Positions 1 through 9,113 are shown, counted from the first letter of the stretch. The stretch: DNA of 64,000 nt from Promicromonospora sp049532985 (GCF_049532985.1 NZ_CP186693.1:3658001-3722000), one strand, 5' to 3'. Program-made: numbers and translations. Notes: generated by a model from the sequence alone, not told the origin.

Positions 1-1
1 G

Positions 2-496
2 GCCGTGCTGTTCGACCGGGACGGCACCCTGGTCCGTGACGTGCCCTACAACCCGGACCCGGACGCCGTCGAGCCGCTGCCCGGTGCGCGGCGTGTGCTG
101 GACGAGCTCCGGGGCGACGGCGTGTTCGTCGGCGTGGTGTCCAACCAGTCCGGCATCGGCCGCGGCCTGGTGACCACCGCGCAGGTGGACGCCGTGGACC
201 GGCGGGTGCGCCGGCTGCTGGGCCGGTTCGACACCTGGCAGCGCTGCCCGCACACCCCCGAGGAGGGGTGCACGTGCCGCAAGCCGGAGCCCGGCCTGGT
301 GCTCCGGGCGGCCGCCGACCTGGGCGTGCTGCCGGCGGAGTGCGTGGTGGTGGGCGACATCGGCAGCGACGTGGGCGCGGCGGTCGCCGCCGGCGCACGT
401 GGCGTCCTGGTGCCCACCGAGGTGACCCGCGGCGAGGAGCTGACCCGCGCGCCGGCGGTGGCCGCCACGCTCGACGAGGTGGTGACGCTGCTGTGA
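2..496 (+). CDS. gmhB: Heptose-1,7-bisphosphate phosphatase, GmhB-like HAD hydrolase (5' partial)
   Basis: Predicted to remove the 7-phosphate of D-glycero-manno-heptose 1,7-bisphosphate in the cytoplasm. The HAD nucleophile motif FDRDGT lies at the very start, followed by the SNQSGIGRG segment, the GmhB zinc loop (CPH...C-T-C-RKPEPG) and the final acidic motif GDIGSD. The zinc loop separates GmhB from general histidinol-phosphatase-type HADs. The frame is open to the window edge and residues AV precede the first in-frame GTG, so the true start is probably just outside. The stop overlaps the next start (GTGA). With gmhA and hldE downstream it makes up most of a nucleotide-heptose pathway. Confidence 0.85.
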   Translation, partial: AVLFDRDGTLVRDVPYNPDPDAVEPLPGARRVLDELRGDGVFVGVVSNQSGIGRGLVTTAQVDAVDRRVRRLLGRFDTWQRCPHTPEEGCTCRKPEPGLVLRAAADLGVLPAECVVVGDIGSDVGAAVAAGARGVLVPTEVTRGEELTRAPAVAATLDEVVTLL

Positions 497-1587
497 CGAC
501 CACCGTGCACACGCCCCCGGACCGCGTGCTGGCCGTGCGGCTCGACAGCGACGGCGACGTGCTCCTGACCGGCCCCGCCGTCCGCGCGCTGGCCGCGACC
601 CACGAGCAGGTGGACCTGCTGGTCTCCGGCGCGGGCGCCCAGGCCGCCGCCCTGCTGCCCGGCGTCACCGAGACGCTCCGCTTCGAGGCGCCGTGGTCGG
701 GCACCGCGCCCCCGCCCGTGTCCGCCGAGGCGGTGCTCGACCTGGTGGCCCGGCTCGTGGCGCGCCGCTACCGGCTCGCGGTGATCTTCACGTCCTTCCA
801 CCAGTCACCGCTGCCGATGGCGCTGCTGGCCCGGCTCGCGGGTGTCCGCCGGGTCGTGGCCACCAGCGAGGACTACCCCGGATCGCTGCTGGACGTACGG
901 CACCGGCGCGGCCCGGGGCTGCACGAGGTCGAGGCGGCGCTGGACCTCGCCGCCCGCGCGGGGGCCGCGCTGCCCGCGGACGACGACGGGCTCCTCGCCG
1001 TGCGCCGCCCGCTGCCGCCGGTCCCCGCGGCCGCACGACCGCCGGGCCAGGACGGCACGCCGGCGCGGAACGCCGTCGTGCTGCACCCGGGCGCGTCCGT
1101 GCCGGCACGGGCCCCGCTGCCGGAGCAGGCCCGGGCCATCGCGCGGCAGCTCAGCGACGACGGCTGGGACGTGCTCGTCACCGGGTCCCCGGCCGAGCGG
1201 GGGCTCACCGCGTACGTCGCGGACGGCCACGCCACCGACCTGGGCGGGCGCACCAGCCTCGCCGAGCTCGCCGCCGTCCTGGACACGGCCGTGTGCGCCG
1301 TGGTGGGCAACACCGGGCCCGCGCACCTGGCGGCGGCCGTCGGCACCCCCGTGGCCAGCCTGTTCGCCCCGGTGGTCCCGGTCGAGCGGTGGCTGCCCTA
1401 CGGGGTGCCCCGGCTCGTGCTCGGCGACCAGGGCGCGGACTGCCGCGCCACCCGGGCCCGGACGTGCCCGGTCCCGGGCCACCCCTGCCTCTCCTCGGTC
1501 ACGCCGGGGCAGGTGTCCCAGGCCGTGGCCCGGCTGGCCCGGCGGCCCGCCCCGGCCACGGCCGGCGCAGGGCGGTGGCGCTCATGA
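493..1587 (+). CDS. Glycosyltransferase family 9 (heptosyltransferase-like)
   Basis: A 364-residue cytoplasmic or membrane-associated GT9 enzyme, the family of LPS heptosyltransferases. Seen: an N-terminal Rossmann half, a VLHPGAS sugar-nucleotide segment near residue 196, and the family signature VGNTGPAHLAAAVGTP near 272 followed by SLFAPV. It starts with GTG overlapping the previous stop by four bases and ends in an ATGA overlap with the next gene, so translation is probably coupled. Its neighbours suggest it transfers a heptose residue onto a cell-surface glycan. The acceptor is unknown, since a Gram-positive has no LPS core. Confidence 0.82.
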   Translation: MTTTVHTPPDRVLAVRLDSDGDVLLTGPAVRALAATHEQVDLLVSGAGAQAAALLPGVTETLRFEAPWSGTAPPPVSAEAVLDLVARLVARRYRLAVIFTSFHQSPLPMALLARLAGVRRVVATSEDYPGSLLDVRHRRGPGLHEVEAALDLAARAGAALPADDDGLLAVRRPLPPVPAAARPPGQDGTPARNAVVLHPGASVPARAPLPEQARAIARQLSDDGWDVLVTGSPAERGLTAYVADGHATDLGGRTSLAELAAVLDTAVCAVVGNTGPAHLAAAVGTPVASLFAPVVPVERWLPYGVPRLVLGDQGADCRATRARTCPVPGHPCLSSVTPGQVSQAVARLARRPAPATAGAGRWRS

Positions 1588-2591
1588 GGATCCTGCTCTG
1601 GCACGTGCACGGGTCGTGGACCACCGCCTTCGTCCAGGGCGGGCACGAGTACCTGGTGCCCGTGCTGCCCGGACGTCCCGCCGACGGCCGCGGCCGGGCC
1701 CGCACCTGGGACTGGCCGCCCGCGGTCCGCGAGGTGGGCCCCGAGGAGCTGCGCCGCTCCTTCGACGCCGGCGGCGTCGACGTGGTGCTGCTCCAGCGGC
1801 CCCACGAGGCCCGGCTCCTGCGGGAGTGGACCGGCCGCCGCGCCGGGTACGACGTGCCCGCCGTGTACCTGGAGCACGACGCCCCCGGCGGCCCCGCCGC
1901 GGCCACCCGGCATCCCCTGGCCGACGTCGACGTCGTGGCCCGCGGCCGTCTCCCCCTGGTGCACGTGACCGGGTTCAACGCCCTGATGTGGGACACCGGG
2001 CAGGCCCGGACCACGGTGATCGACCACGGCGTACCCGACCCCGGGCCCCGGTACACCGGCGAGCGGGAGCACGTGGCCGCCGTCGTGAACGAGCCCGTGC
2101 GCCGGTGGCGGGCCGCCGGCACCGACGTGCTGCTGCACGTCGCGAGCCAGGTCCCGGCCGAGGTGTACGGCATGGGCACACCGCTCCTCGCGGAGCACCT
2201 GACCGCCCGGGGCCCGACGGCGGCCGCGGCGGCCGGGCGGCTGGCGGACCTGCCGCAGGCGGAGCTGCACGACCGGCTCGCCGGCGCCCGCCTCTACCTG
2301 CACCCCTACCGGTGGACCAGCCTCGGCCTCGCGCTGCTGGAGGCCATGGCCCTGGGCCTGCCCGTCCTGGCCCTGCCCGTCACCGCGGCCTACGCCGCGG
2401 TACCGCCGCAGGCCGGCGTGCTCAGCGCCGACCCGGACGAGCTCGTCGCGGTGGCCCGCCGGTGGCTGGCCGACCCCGCGGAGGCGGCCACGTACGGCAA
2501 GGCGGCCCGCGAGCACGTCCTGACCCACTACTCCCTCGACGTCTTCCTCGACCGGTGGACCACGCTGCTGAACCAGGAGGTGTCCGCATGA
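1584..2591 (+). CDS. Glycosyltransferase, GT4-like (group 1)
   Basis: A 335-residue GT-B glycosyltransferase. The C-terminal half carries the nucleotide-sugar region ending in LALLEAMALGLPVLALP near residue 250. The first glutamate of the usual E-x7-E pair is replaced (SLGLALLE rather than EPFGLxLLE), as in some divergent family members. The N-terminal acceptor half has an LEHDAPGG segment and a VTGFN stretch. The start codon is fixed by the ATGA overlap with the preceding GT9 gene, and the 3' end overlaps the next glycosyltransferase. Donor and acceptor cannot be read from the sequence. Confidence 0.75.
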   Translation: MRILLWHVHGSWTTAFVQGGHEYLVPVLPGRPADGRGRARTWDWPPAVREVGPEELRRSFDAGGVDVVLLQRPHEARLLREWTGRRAGYDVPAVYLEHDAPGGPAAATRHPLADVDVVARGRLPLVHVTGFNALMWDTGQARTTVIDHGVPDPGPRYTGEREHVAAVVNEPVRRWRAAGTDVLLHVASQVPAEVYGMGTPLLAEHLTARGPTAAAAAGRLADLPQAELHDRLAGARLYLHPYRWTSLGLALLEAMALGLPVLALPVTAAYAAVPPQAGVLSADPDELVAVARRWLADPAEAATYGKAAREHVLTHYSLDVFLDRWTTLLNQEVSA

Positions 2592-3892
2592 AGATCGCCA
2601 TGATCTCCGAGCACGCCAGCCCCCTCGCCACGCTGGGCGAGGCCGACGCGGGCGGGCAGAACGTCCACGTCGCCGCCCTGGCCGCACGGCTCGCGGCGGA
2701 CGGCCACCACGTCGACGTCTACACGCGCCGCGACGACCCGGCCCTGCCCGGGCGCGTGCCGTTCGCGGACGGCGTGGACGTGGTGCACGTCGACGCCGGG
2801 CCGGCCGAGCCGTTGCCGAAGGACGAGCTGCTGCCCTGGATGGACCCCTTCGGGGACGACCTCGCGGCTCGCTTCACCGACCCGGAGAGCCGGCCCGACG
2901 TGCTGCACGCCCACTTCTGGATGTCGGGGCTCGCCGCGCTGCGCGCCACCCGCTGGTCCGCCCACCCCGGAGTGCCGGAGATCCCCGTGGTCCAGACGTT
3001 CCACGCCCTCGGCACCGTCAAGCGGCGCTACCAGGGCGCGGCCGACACCAGTCCCGCCGCCCGCATCGGCCTGGAGGCGGCCCTGTGCCGGGACGTGGAC
3101 CTGGTGGTCGCGACCTGCCGGGACGAGGTGCGGGAGCTGCACGAGATGGGCGGCACGGACGACCGCGTCCGCGTGGTCCCCTGCGGCGTCGACCTCGGGG
3201 TGTTCACGCCGGGACCGAACGGTCCCCGGCGGCCCGGCGAGGGTTCGCCCCTGCGGGTGCTCTCCGTCGGCCGGCTCGTGGAGCGCAAGGGCGTCGCGAC
3301 CCTCGTCGAGGCGCTCGCCGTGCTCGCCGGACGAGGGCCCGCCCCGGTCGAGCTGCTCGTCGCGGGCGGCCCGCCGGCCGACGAGATCGACCGTGACCCC
3401 GAGGTGCGCCGCCTGCGCGACCTCGCCGCGCGGGCCGGGGTGGGCGACCGGGTGCGGTTCCTCGGTGCCGTGGCGCACGAGGAGGTGCCCGGCCTCCTGC
3501 GCGACGTCGACGTCGTGGCCTGCACGCCCTGGTACGAGCCGTTCGGGATCGTGCCGCTGGAGGCGGCGGCGTGCGGGCGTCCGGTCGTCGCCTCCGCGGT
3601 GGGCGGCATGCTCGACACCGTGGTGCACGAGCGCACCGGGCTCCTGGTGCCGCCGCGCGACCCCGAGGCGGTGGCCGACGCGCTGGCCCGCCTCACCGAC
3701 CACCGGTTCCGGCATCGCCTCGGCGCGGCCGCGCGCGTGCGCGCCGAACGCCGGTACGGCTGGGTCTCCGTGGCCCGGCAGACGGCCGAGGCCTACGCCG
3801 AGGTCGCCGAGTTCCCGCCCGTCCGCGCCCGGGACGGCGCGCGACGGGCCGCGGCCCGCACGTCCCTGACCCCCACGGGAGGCATCCGATGA
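2588..3892 (+). CDS. Glycosyltransferase family 4 (MshA/sucrose-phosphate-synthase-like)
   Basis: A 434-residue retaining GT4 enzyme. It begins with the GEADAGGQNVHVAALA loop near residue 20 that binds the donor pyrophosphate in MshA and sucrose-phosphate-synthase relatives. It contains RLVERKGV and ends with an intact E-x7-E motif (EPFGIVPLE near residue 317) followed by ACGRPVVAS. The likely donor is a UDP- or ADP/GDP-activated sugar. Because it sits inside the heptose operon, it probably builds the same glycan as the GT9 enzymes and is not the mycothiol enzyme. The ATG overlaps the previous stop by four bases. Confidence 0.8.
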   Translation: MKIAMISEHASPLATLGEADAGGQNVHVAALAARLAADGHHVDVYTRRDDPALPGRVPFADGVDVVHVDAGPAEPLPKDELLPWMDPFGDDLAARFTDPESRPDVLHAHFWMSGLAALRATRWSAHPGVPEIPVVQTFHALGTVKRRYQGAADTSPAARIGLEAALCRDVDLVVATCRDEVRELHEMGGTDDRVRVVPCGVDLGVFTPGPNGPRRPGEGSPLRVLSVGRLVERKGVATLVEALAVLAGRGPAPVELLVAGGPPADEIDRDPEVRRLRDLAARAGVGDRVRFLGAVAHEEVPGLLRDVDVVACTPWYEPFGIVPLEAAACGRPVVASAVGGMLDTVVHERTGLLVPPRDPEAVADALARLTDHRFRHRLGAAARVRAERRYGWVSVARQTAEAYAEVAEFPPVRARDGARRAAARTSLTPTGGIR

Positions 3893-4557
3893 GCGAACGA
3901 CCCGGCAACCCGGCAGGCTGGTCCCCCGACGACCACAGCGGGCAGGGCTGGCTGCGGCAGCACCGCGCCGACCTGCTGGCCGGCCTCGACCACCTGACCG
4001 CGGTGCACCACCAGATCGAGCGGTGGGGGGTGGACCTCGCCGGACGGCTCCTGTCCGGCCACCGTCTCCTCGTGGCGGGCAACGGCGGCAGCGCCGCCGA
4101 GGCCCAGCACCTGACCGCGGAGCTCGTGGGGCGGTTCGAGGGCGAGCGCGTGCCGCTCGCCGCCATCGCGCTGCACGCGGAGACCTCCAGCCTCAGCGCG
4201 ATCGTCAACGACTACGGCCAGGACGAGATGTTCGCCCGCCAGGTCGCCGCGCACGGCCGCCCCGGCGACGTGCTGCTGTGCCTGTCCACGTCGGGCGCGA
4301 GCGCCAACGTGCTGGTCGCCGCACGCCGGGCCCGCGAGCTCGGGCTCAGTACCTGGGCCCTGACGGGACAGGCGCCCAACCCGCTCGCCGCGCTGTGCGA
4401 CGACGTGCTCGCCGTCCCGTCCGTCTCCGGTGCGGCCGTCCAGGAGGCCCACCTGGTCGTGGTGCACGCCGTCTGCGCGGCGCTCGACGCCGAGGTGGCC
4501 CGGCGTGAGCAGGCGGCCCGCAGGCGCCCGGCCAGGGCAGCGGAGGTGCGCGCATGA
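3889..4557 (+). CDS. gmhA: Sedoheptulose-7-phosphate isomerase GmhA
   Basis: A 222-residue SIS-domain protein predicted to isomerise sedoheptulose 7-phosphate to D-glycero-D-manno-heptopyranose 7-phosphate, the committed step to nucleotide-activated heptose. Seen: the phosphosugar loop GNGGSAAEAQHL near residue 64 with the Glu/His pair used as metal and base ligands in GmhA, STSGASANV near residue 134, and QEAHLVVVH near the C-terminus, carrying the Gln and His expected of GmhA. The length is slightly above E. coli GmhA because of N- and C-terminal extensions. It overlaps both neighbours by four bases. Confidence 0.9.
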   Translation: MSERPGNPAGWSPDDHSGQGWLRQHRADLLAGLDHLTAVHHQIERWGVDLAGRLLSGHRLLVAGNGGSAAEAQHLTAELVGRFEGERVPLAAIALHAETSSLSAIVNDYGQDEMFARQVAAHGRPGDVLLCLSTSGASANVLVAARRARELGLSTWALTGQAPNPLAALCDDVLAVPSVSGAAVQEAHLVVVHAVCAALDAEVARREQAARRRPARAAEVRA

Positions 4558-6128
4558 GCCGCCCGGTCCCCGCCGCAGGTGCCGTCCCGCCCGCACGGCC
4601 CACGCCCGTGCCGCATACCGGGCCGCATACCGGGCCGCGTGCTGTGCCGCACGTCGCGACGGCCCGGCCCCTCGTCGTCGTGGTCGGTGACGTGCTGCTC
4701 GACCGGGACGTGGACGGCACCGTCACGCGGCTCGCGCCCGACGCCCCGGTACCCGTCGTGGACGTGGCGCAGGTGCGGCAGAGCCCCGGCGGTGCGGGCC
4801 TCGCGGCGCTGCTGTGCGCCCCGCGCGCCGACGTGGTGCTGGTCGCCCCGCTGGCCGACGACGCGGACGGCGAGGAGCTGCGCCGCCAGCTCGCGGACGT
4901 CACGCTCGTCCCCCTGGGCCACGAGGGCCCGACGCGCCGCAAGACGCGGGTACGCAGCTCCGGGCAGAGCCTGGTCCGCGTGGACGAGGGCGGGCCCGGC
5001 ACGCCGGCGGGGGTCACGCCCGAGACGGCGGAACCGGTGCGGGAGGCCCTCGCCCGCTGTGACGCCGTGCTCGTGGCGGACTACGGCGGCGGCGTCACGC
5101 GCGACCCGCTCCTGCGGGAGCTGCTCGCCGAGACGGCCGGCCGGGTCCCGCTCGTCTGGGACCCGCACCCCCGGGGCGGGCCGCCCGTGCCCGCGGCGGC
5201 GCTGATCACCCCCAACGCGGCCGAGGCCGAGCGCGCCGCCGGCAACCTCCCGGACCCCCCGGCGGGCCAGGACGGGCACGTGCCCGCCGTGGCCGACGTG
5301 CTGCGGCGGGCCTGGGCCGCGCGGTCCGTCGGCGTCACCGCCGGCGAACGGGGCGCCTTCGTCGTCACCCGGCCGGACGGCGACGACGACGGGGCACCCG
5401 CCGTGGTCCGGCACCTGCCCGCCCGGCCCGTGCGCGGCGCGGACCCCTGCGGCGCCGGCGACCGCTTCGCCGCCACGGCCGTGGACCGGCTCGCCCGCGG
5501 CGACACCCCGGCGGACGCCGTCCGCGAGGCCGTCGCCGCGGCGAGCGCCTGGGTCGCCTCCGGGGGCGCGGACGGTTTCCGCCGGGCGCGCGACGCCGGC
5601 CCCCGCGCCGTCGTCGCCGAACCGGACCACCCGGTGCCACCTGCGGAGCTGGGGGCGCGGCTGCGCGCGACGGGCGGCGTGCTCGTCGCGACCAGCGGCT
5701 GCTTCGACCTGCTCCACGCGGGCCACGTCAGCATGCTGACGGCCGCCCGGCGGCTGGGCGACCACCTCGTCGTGCTGCTCAACTCCGACCGCTCCGTGCG
5801 CCGCCTCAAGGGCCCCGAGCGGCCGGTCGTACCCCTGGCCGACCGCAGGCGCGTCCTGGAGGGCCTGGAGTGCGTCGACCACGTCGTCGTGCTGGACGAC
5901 GACGAGCCCTCGGCCGCGGTGGCCGACCTGCGGCCCGACATCTGGGCCAAGGGCGGCGACTACACCCGGTCGAGCCTGCCCGAGGCGACCGTCGTGCACG
6001 CCTACGGCGGGCAGGTCGTGACCCTGCCCCAGCTCGACGGCCGCTCGACCACGGGGCTCGTCAGCCACGTCCGGGCGAGCGACCCCGCGAACGCCACCAT
6101 CCCACCGACCATGAGGAGGTCATCATGA
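4554..6128 (+). CDS. hldE: Bifunctional heptose-7-phosphate kinase / heptose-1-phosphate nucleotidyltransferase, HldE/RfaE-like
   Basis: A 524-residue two-domain enzyme. Residues about 40-355 are a PfkB/ribokinase-fold kinase (GDVLLDRDVDG near 46; catalytic PCGAGDRF near 298) predicted to phosphorylate heptose 7-phosphate at C1. Residues about 370-515 are a cytidylyltransferase-like domain (TSGCFDLLHAGHV near 380, WAKGGDYT) predicted to form ADP-heptose. The first 40 residues are Pro/His/Thr-rich with a tandem HTGP repeat (4,606-4,630) and look like a dispensable tail. It overlaps gmhA and the downstream SDR by ATGA. Specificity is inferred from gmhA and gmhB in the same operon. Confidence 0.87.
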   Translation: MSRPVPAAGAVPPARPTPVPHTGPHTGPRAVPHVATARPLVVVVGDVLLDRDVDGTVTRLAPDAPVPVVDVAQVRQSPGGAGLAALLCAPRADVVLVAPLADDADGEELRRQLADVTLVPLGHEGPTRRKTRVRSSGQSLVRVDEGGPGTPAGVTPETAEPVREALARCDAVLVADYGGGVTRDPLLRELLAETAGRVPLVWDPHPRGGPPVPAAALITPNAAEAERAAGNLPDPPAGQDGHVPAVADVLRRAWAARSVGVTAGERGAFVVTRPDGDDDGAPAVVRHLPARPVRGADPCGAGDRFAATAVDRLARGDTPADAVREAVAAASAWVASGGADGFRRARDAGPRAVVAEPDHPVPPAELGARLRATGGVLVATSGCFDLLHAGHVSMLTAARRLGDHLVVLLNSDRSVRRLKGPERPVVPLADRRRVLEGLECVDHVVVLDDDEPSAAVADLRPDIWAKGGDYTRSSLPEATVVHAYGGQVVTLPQLDGRSTTGLVSHVRASDPANATIPPTMRRSS

Positions 6129-6904
6129 CCGTGCCCACCACCACCAGCACCAGCACCAGCCCTGCCACCCGCCCCACCACCGGGTCCGCGCCTGCCCCTG
6201 CCACGGCCCCGCTCGCGCCCCGGTCCGTCGGCACCGTGCTCGTCACGGGCGGCTCGTCCGGTCTCGGCGCGGCCCTGGTCGACGCGGTGGCCGCCGCGGG
6301 CGGCACGCCCGCCGTCCTCGACGTGGCCGAACCCCGGGCCGACGTACCGTTCGCCGCGGCCGACCTCGCCGACCCGGGGGCCGCGCAGCGCGCCGTCGAC
6401 GCTCTGGTCGACGAGGTCGGCCCGCCCGACGCCGTGGTGACCGCCGCCGGGATCGACGCGTGCGGACCCCTGCTGGAGATCGATCCCGGGGACTGGGAGC
6501 GCGTGATCCGCGTCAACCTCCTGGGCACCGTGGCGGTGGTCCGGGCCACCCTGCCGTACCTGGAGGAACGGCACGGCACGGTCGTCACCGTGGCCTCCAC
6601 CCTCGCGCTGCGGGGTGCCGGCGACGCGACGGCCTACTGCGCGTCGAAGTGGGGCATCCGCGGGTTCAGCCAGGCGCTGGCGGCCGAGTACGCGGGCCGG
6701 GTCGGGGTGACCTGCCTGATCCCGGGCGGCATGCGCACACCGTTCTTCGACGGCCGGACCGAGCAGTACAAGCCCGGTCCGGACGCCGACCTGAACGACC
6801 CCGCGGCCACGGCCGGAGCCGCCCTCACCGCCCTCACCCAGCCGCCCGGGAGCGAGATCCGGGAGATGCTCGTCATGGCGTCGGGCGAGGCGTCCTGGCC
6901 GTGA
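6125..6904 (+). CDS. Short-chain dehydrogenase/reductase
   Basis: A 259-residue classical SDR. After a 35-residue Thr/Ser/Pro/Ala-rich N-terminal tail it shows the cofactor motif VTGGSSGLGAAL, the central VTAAG motif (variant of NNAG), a catalytic Ser in VASTLA, and Y-x3-K in YCASKWG near residue 170. PGGMRTPF follows, typical of carbonyl or sugar-alcohol dehydrogenases. The ATG overlaps the hldE stop, so it belongs to the operon. It is not HldD-like (no extended-SDR glycan motifs), so the heptose probably keeps the D-glycero configuration unless an epimerase lies outside the window. The substrate is unknown. Confidence 0.8.
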   Translation: MTVPTTTSTSTSPATRPTTGSAPAPATAPLAPRSVGTVLVTGGSSGLGAALVDAVAAAGGTPAVLDVAEPRADVPFAAADLADPGAAQRAVDALVDEVGPPDAVVTAAGIDACGPLLEIDPGDWERVIRVNLLGTVAVVRATLPYLEERHGTVVTVASTLALRGAGDATAYCASKWGIRGFSQALAAEYAGRVGVTCLIPGGMRTPFFDGRTEQYKPGPDADLNDPAATAGAALTALTQPPGSEIREMLVMASGEASWP

Positions 6905-6929
6905 GCGGACCGGTCACCGGGAGCACGGC

Positions 6930-7952
6930 ATGACCGTCCTGGTGCTGCGCGCGCTCGGGCTGGGCGACGCCCTGACCGGCGTGGCCGCGCTCCGCGGGGT
7001 ACGGCGGGCCTGGCCGGGACACCGGGTGGTGCTCGCGACCGGTCAGGGCATCGGCGACTGGCTGAGCGGCCTCGGCGTGATCGACGCGGTGCTGCCGACC
7101 CACGGCCTGGCGCGGCTGCCCTGGCCGTGGGCCGGGCCGGGCGGTGCCCAGGACGCCCCCGGCTGCCTCGCCGTCGACCTGCACGGCCGCGGGCCGGAGA
7201 GCCACCGCGTCCTGCAGGCGACGCGGCCGGACGCGCTCATCGCGTTCGACAACGCCGAGGCCGGGCACATCGGCCCCGACTGGGACGACGACGAGCACGA
7301 GGTGCTGCGCTGGTGCCGGCTGGTCCGGAGCGTCGGCGGGTCCTGCGGTCCGGACGACCTGCGCCTGCGCCGGCCCCACCCGCAGCCTCACCTGCCGGGC
7401 GGGCGCGGCGCCCCCGTGGTGGTGCACCCGGGCGCGGCCGCCGGGGCCCGGCGCTGGCCGGCGGCGCGCTGGGCCGAGGTCGTCGCCGCGCTCGCCGCAC
7501 GCGGGCACGACGTCGTGCTGACCGGCTCGCCGCAGGAGCGGCTGCTCTGCCGGCGCGTGGCGGCCGCGGCGGACGCACCGGTCCGCGACCTCTCCGGGGG
7601 TCTCGCGCTGCCCGCCCTGGCGGACCTGGTCGCCACGGCGCGCCTGCTGGTCAGCACCGACACCGGTGTCGCTCACCTGGCCACGGCGTACGGCACGCCG
7701 TCCGTGACGCTGTTCGGCCCCACGCCGCCGGCCCTCTGGGGGCCGCTGATCGACCGGGACAGGCACGTCGTCCTCTGGCTCGACGACCCCGGCACCGCGC
7801 CGCGCGACGCGAACGCCGACCGCCTCGACCCGGCGCTCGCCCGCGTGACGGCCGCCGACGTCGTCGCCGGGTGCGAGGCGGCGCTCAGGCCGCGTCGCGC
7901 GAACGGGAGCGGAACCACTCCACCGTCCGTGCCAGCCCGTCCTGCCAGCTGA
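6930..7952 (+). CDS. Second glycosyltransferase family 9 protein
   Basis: A 340-residue heptosyltransferase-type GT9. It starts MTVLVLRALGLGDALTGVAALRG, the GDxL loop typical of GT9, and contains VVHPGAAAGARRWP near residue 163 and the signature STDTGVAHLATAYGTP near 243, followed by TLFGP. It begins 25 bp after the SDR stop, so it is probably still in the operon. Its last 68 bp overlap, tail to tail, the convergent epimerase gene. It fits the GT9 family better than the copy at 493-1,587, so it is the likelier true heptosyltransferase of the cluster. Confidence 0.83.
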   Translation: MTVLVLRALGLGDALTGVAALRGVRRAWPGHRVVLATGQGIGDWLSGLGVIDAVLPTHGLARLPWPWAGPGGAQDAPGCLAVDLHGRGPESHRVLQATRPDALIAFDNAEAGHIGPDWDDDEHEVLRWCRLVRSVGGSCGPDDLRLRRPHPQPHLPGGRGAPVVVHPGAAAGARRWPAARWAEVVAALAARGHDVVLTGSPQERLLCRRVAAAADAPVRDLSGGLALPALADLVATARLLVSTDTGVAHLATAYGTPSVTLFGPTPPALWGPLIDRDRHVVLWLDDPGTAPRDANADRLDPALARVTAADVVAGCEAALRPRRANGSGTTPPSVPARPAS

Positions 7953-8889
7953 CCTGCGGCTCCCAGCCCAGCTCCGCCCGCGCCAGGCCGATGTCGGGGC
8001 AGCGCATGCCCGGGTCGTCCGTCGGCCGCTCGACGTGCTCGATGCGCGACGCCGACCCGGTGGCGGCGAGCACGTCGTCGGCGATCCGGCGGACCGACAG
8101 CTCGTGCGGGTTGCCGAGGTTCATCGGGCCCGGGTGGCCGCTGCGCGCGAACGCCAGCAGTGCGGCCACGAGGTCGTCGACGTAGCACAGCGACCTGGTC
8201 TGGCTGCCGTCCCCGGCGACCGTCAGCGGTTCGCCGGCCAGCGCCTGCCGGATGAACGTGGGCACCACCCGGCCGTCGCGCTCGCGCATGCGGGGCCCGT
8301 AGGTGTTGAAGATCCGCACGATGCCGGTGTCGGTGCCGAGGGCACGCCGGTAACCCGCCGTGAGCGCCTCGCCGAACCGCTTGGACTCGTCGTACACGCT
8401 GCGCGGCCCCACGCTGCTCACGTTGCCCCAGTACCCCTCGTCCTGCGGATGGACCTGCGGGTCGCCGTACACCTCGGACGTCGAGGCGAGCACGAAGCGC
8501 GCGCCCTGGTCCTGCGCCAGGTCGAGGGCGGCACGCGTGCCCCGGGACCCGGCGTCCAGCGTCTCGAGCGGGTGCTCGAGGTAGTCGACGGGCGAGGCGG
8601 GGGACGCCAGGTGCAGCACCAGGTCCACCCCGGGCCGCACCGCGGCCCGGACGCCGCGGGAGGAGAGGCCCTCGGCGATGTCGCACTGCTCGAACCGGAA
8701 CCGCTCGTGCGTCCGTACGGCCGCGAGGTTCTCGGTCCGTCCCGTCAGCAGGCTGTCCAGGCACACCACCTCCGCGCCGGAGTCCAGCAGCACCTCGCAG
8801 AGCCTGCTGCCCACGAACCCGGCACCGCCGGTGACGACGGCTCTCGTCACGTGTTCCCGGGGGTTCTCGCGCACGCCTTGGCTGCCCAT
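7885..8889 (-). CDS. NAD-dependent sugar epimerase/dehydratase, UDP-glucuronate decarboxylase-like
   Basis: A 334-residue extended SDR. It has the NAD motif VTGGAGFVGSRL near residue 17, STSEVYGDP, Y-x3-K in YDESKRFGE near 166, RIFNTYGPRM and the GDGSQTRSLCYVDDLV segment characteristic of UDP-xylose synthases (UXS). The likely reaction is UDP-glucuronate to UDP-xylose, or a related 4-epimerisation. I chose the ATG at 8,889 because GAGAGGA lies 7-8 bases upstream; an in-frame GTG at about 8,850 is the alternative. It converges on the GT9 gene and overlaps it by 68 bp, so the two may be counter-regulated by antisense transcription. Confidence 0.82.
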   Translation of the reverse strand: MGSQGVRENPREHVTRAVVTGGAGFVGSRLCEVLLDSGAEVVCLDSLLTGRTENLAAVRTHERFRFEQCDIAEGLSSRGVRAAVRPGVDLVLHLASPASPVDYLEHPLETLDAGSRGTRAALDLAQDQGARFVLASTSEVYGDPQVHPQDEGYWGNVSSVGPRSVYDESKRFGEALTAGYRRALGTDTGIVRIFNTYGPRMRERDGRVVPTFIRQALAGEPLTVAGDGSQTRSLCYVDDLVAALLAFARSGHPGPMNLGNPHELSVRRIADDVLAATGSASRIEHVERPTDDPGMRCPDIGLARAELGWEPQVSWQDGLARTVEWFRSRSRDAA

Positions 8890-9113
8890 CGGTCGTCCTC
8901 TCGCCGGACCCGGCAGCCTGGTCTCGACCACACGATCCACCGTGCACCCGAGCCGGTTCACTCGCAGCGGCGGACCCGGGAACGCTTCCTCGCGCCCGCC
9001 TCTCGCCTTTCTCCGGTTCTCGGTGCAGAGTGAAGGGGTGACGTCCGGCAACCCCGCCCACCCGGGCACCGGTACGGCACGCCGCCCACCCAGCACGAAC
9101 GACGGGACGAGAC

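Noticed and set aside
46..801. Long minus-strand frame antisense to gmhB and the GT9 gene
   Set aside because: Arg/Gly/His-rich translation without domains; a codon-bias shadow of the sense genes, as are many similar long frames in this GC-rich window.
693..1583. Upstream extension of the second glycosyltransferase frame
   Set aside because: The extension is Arg/Pro/Gly low-complexity sequence in another frame of the GT9 gene; the ATG at 1,584 with ATGA overlap is the natural start.
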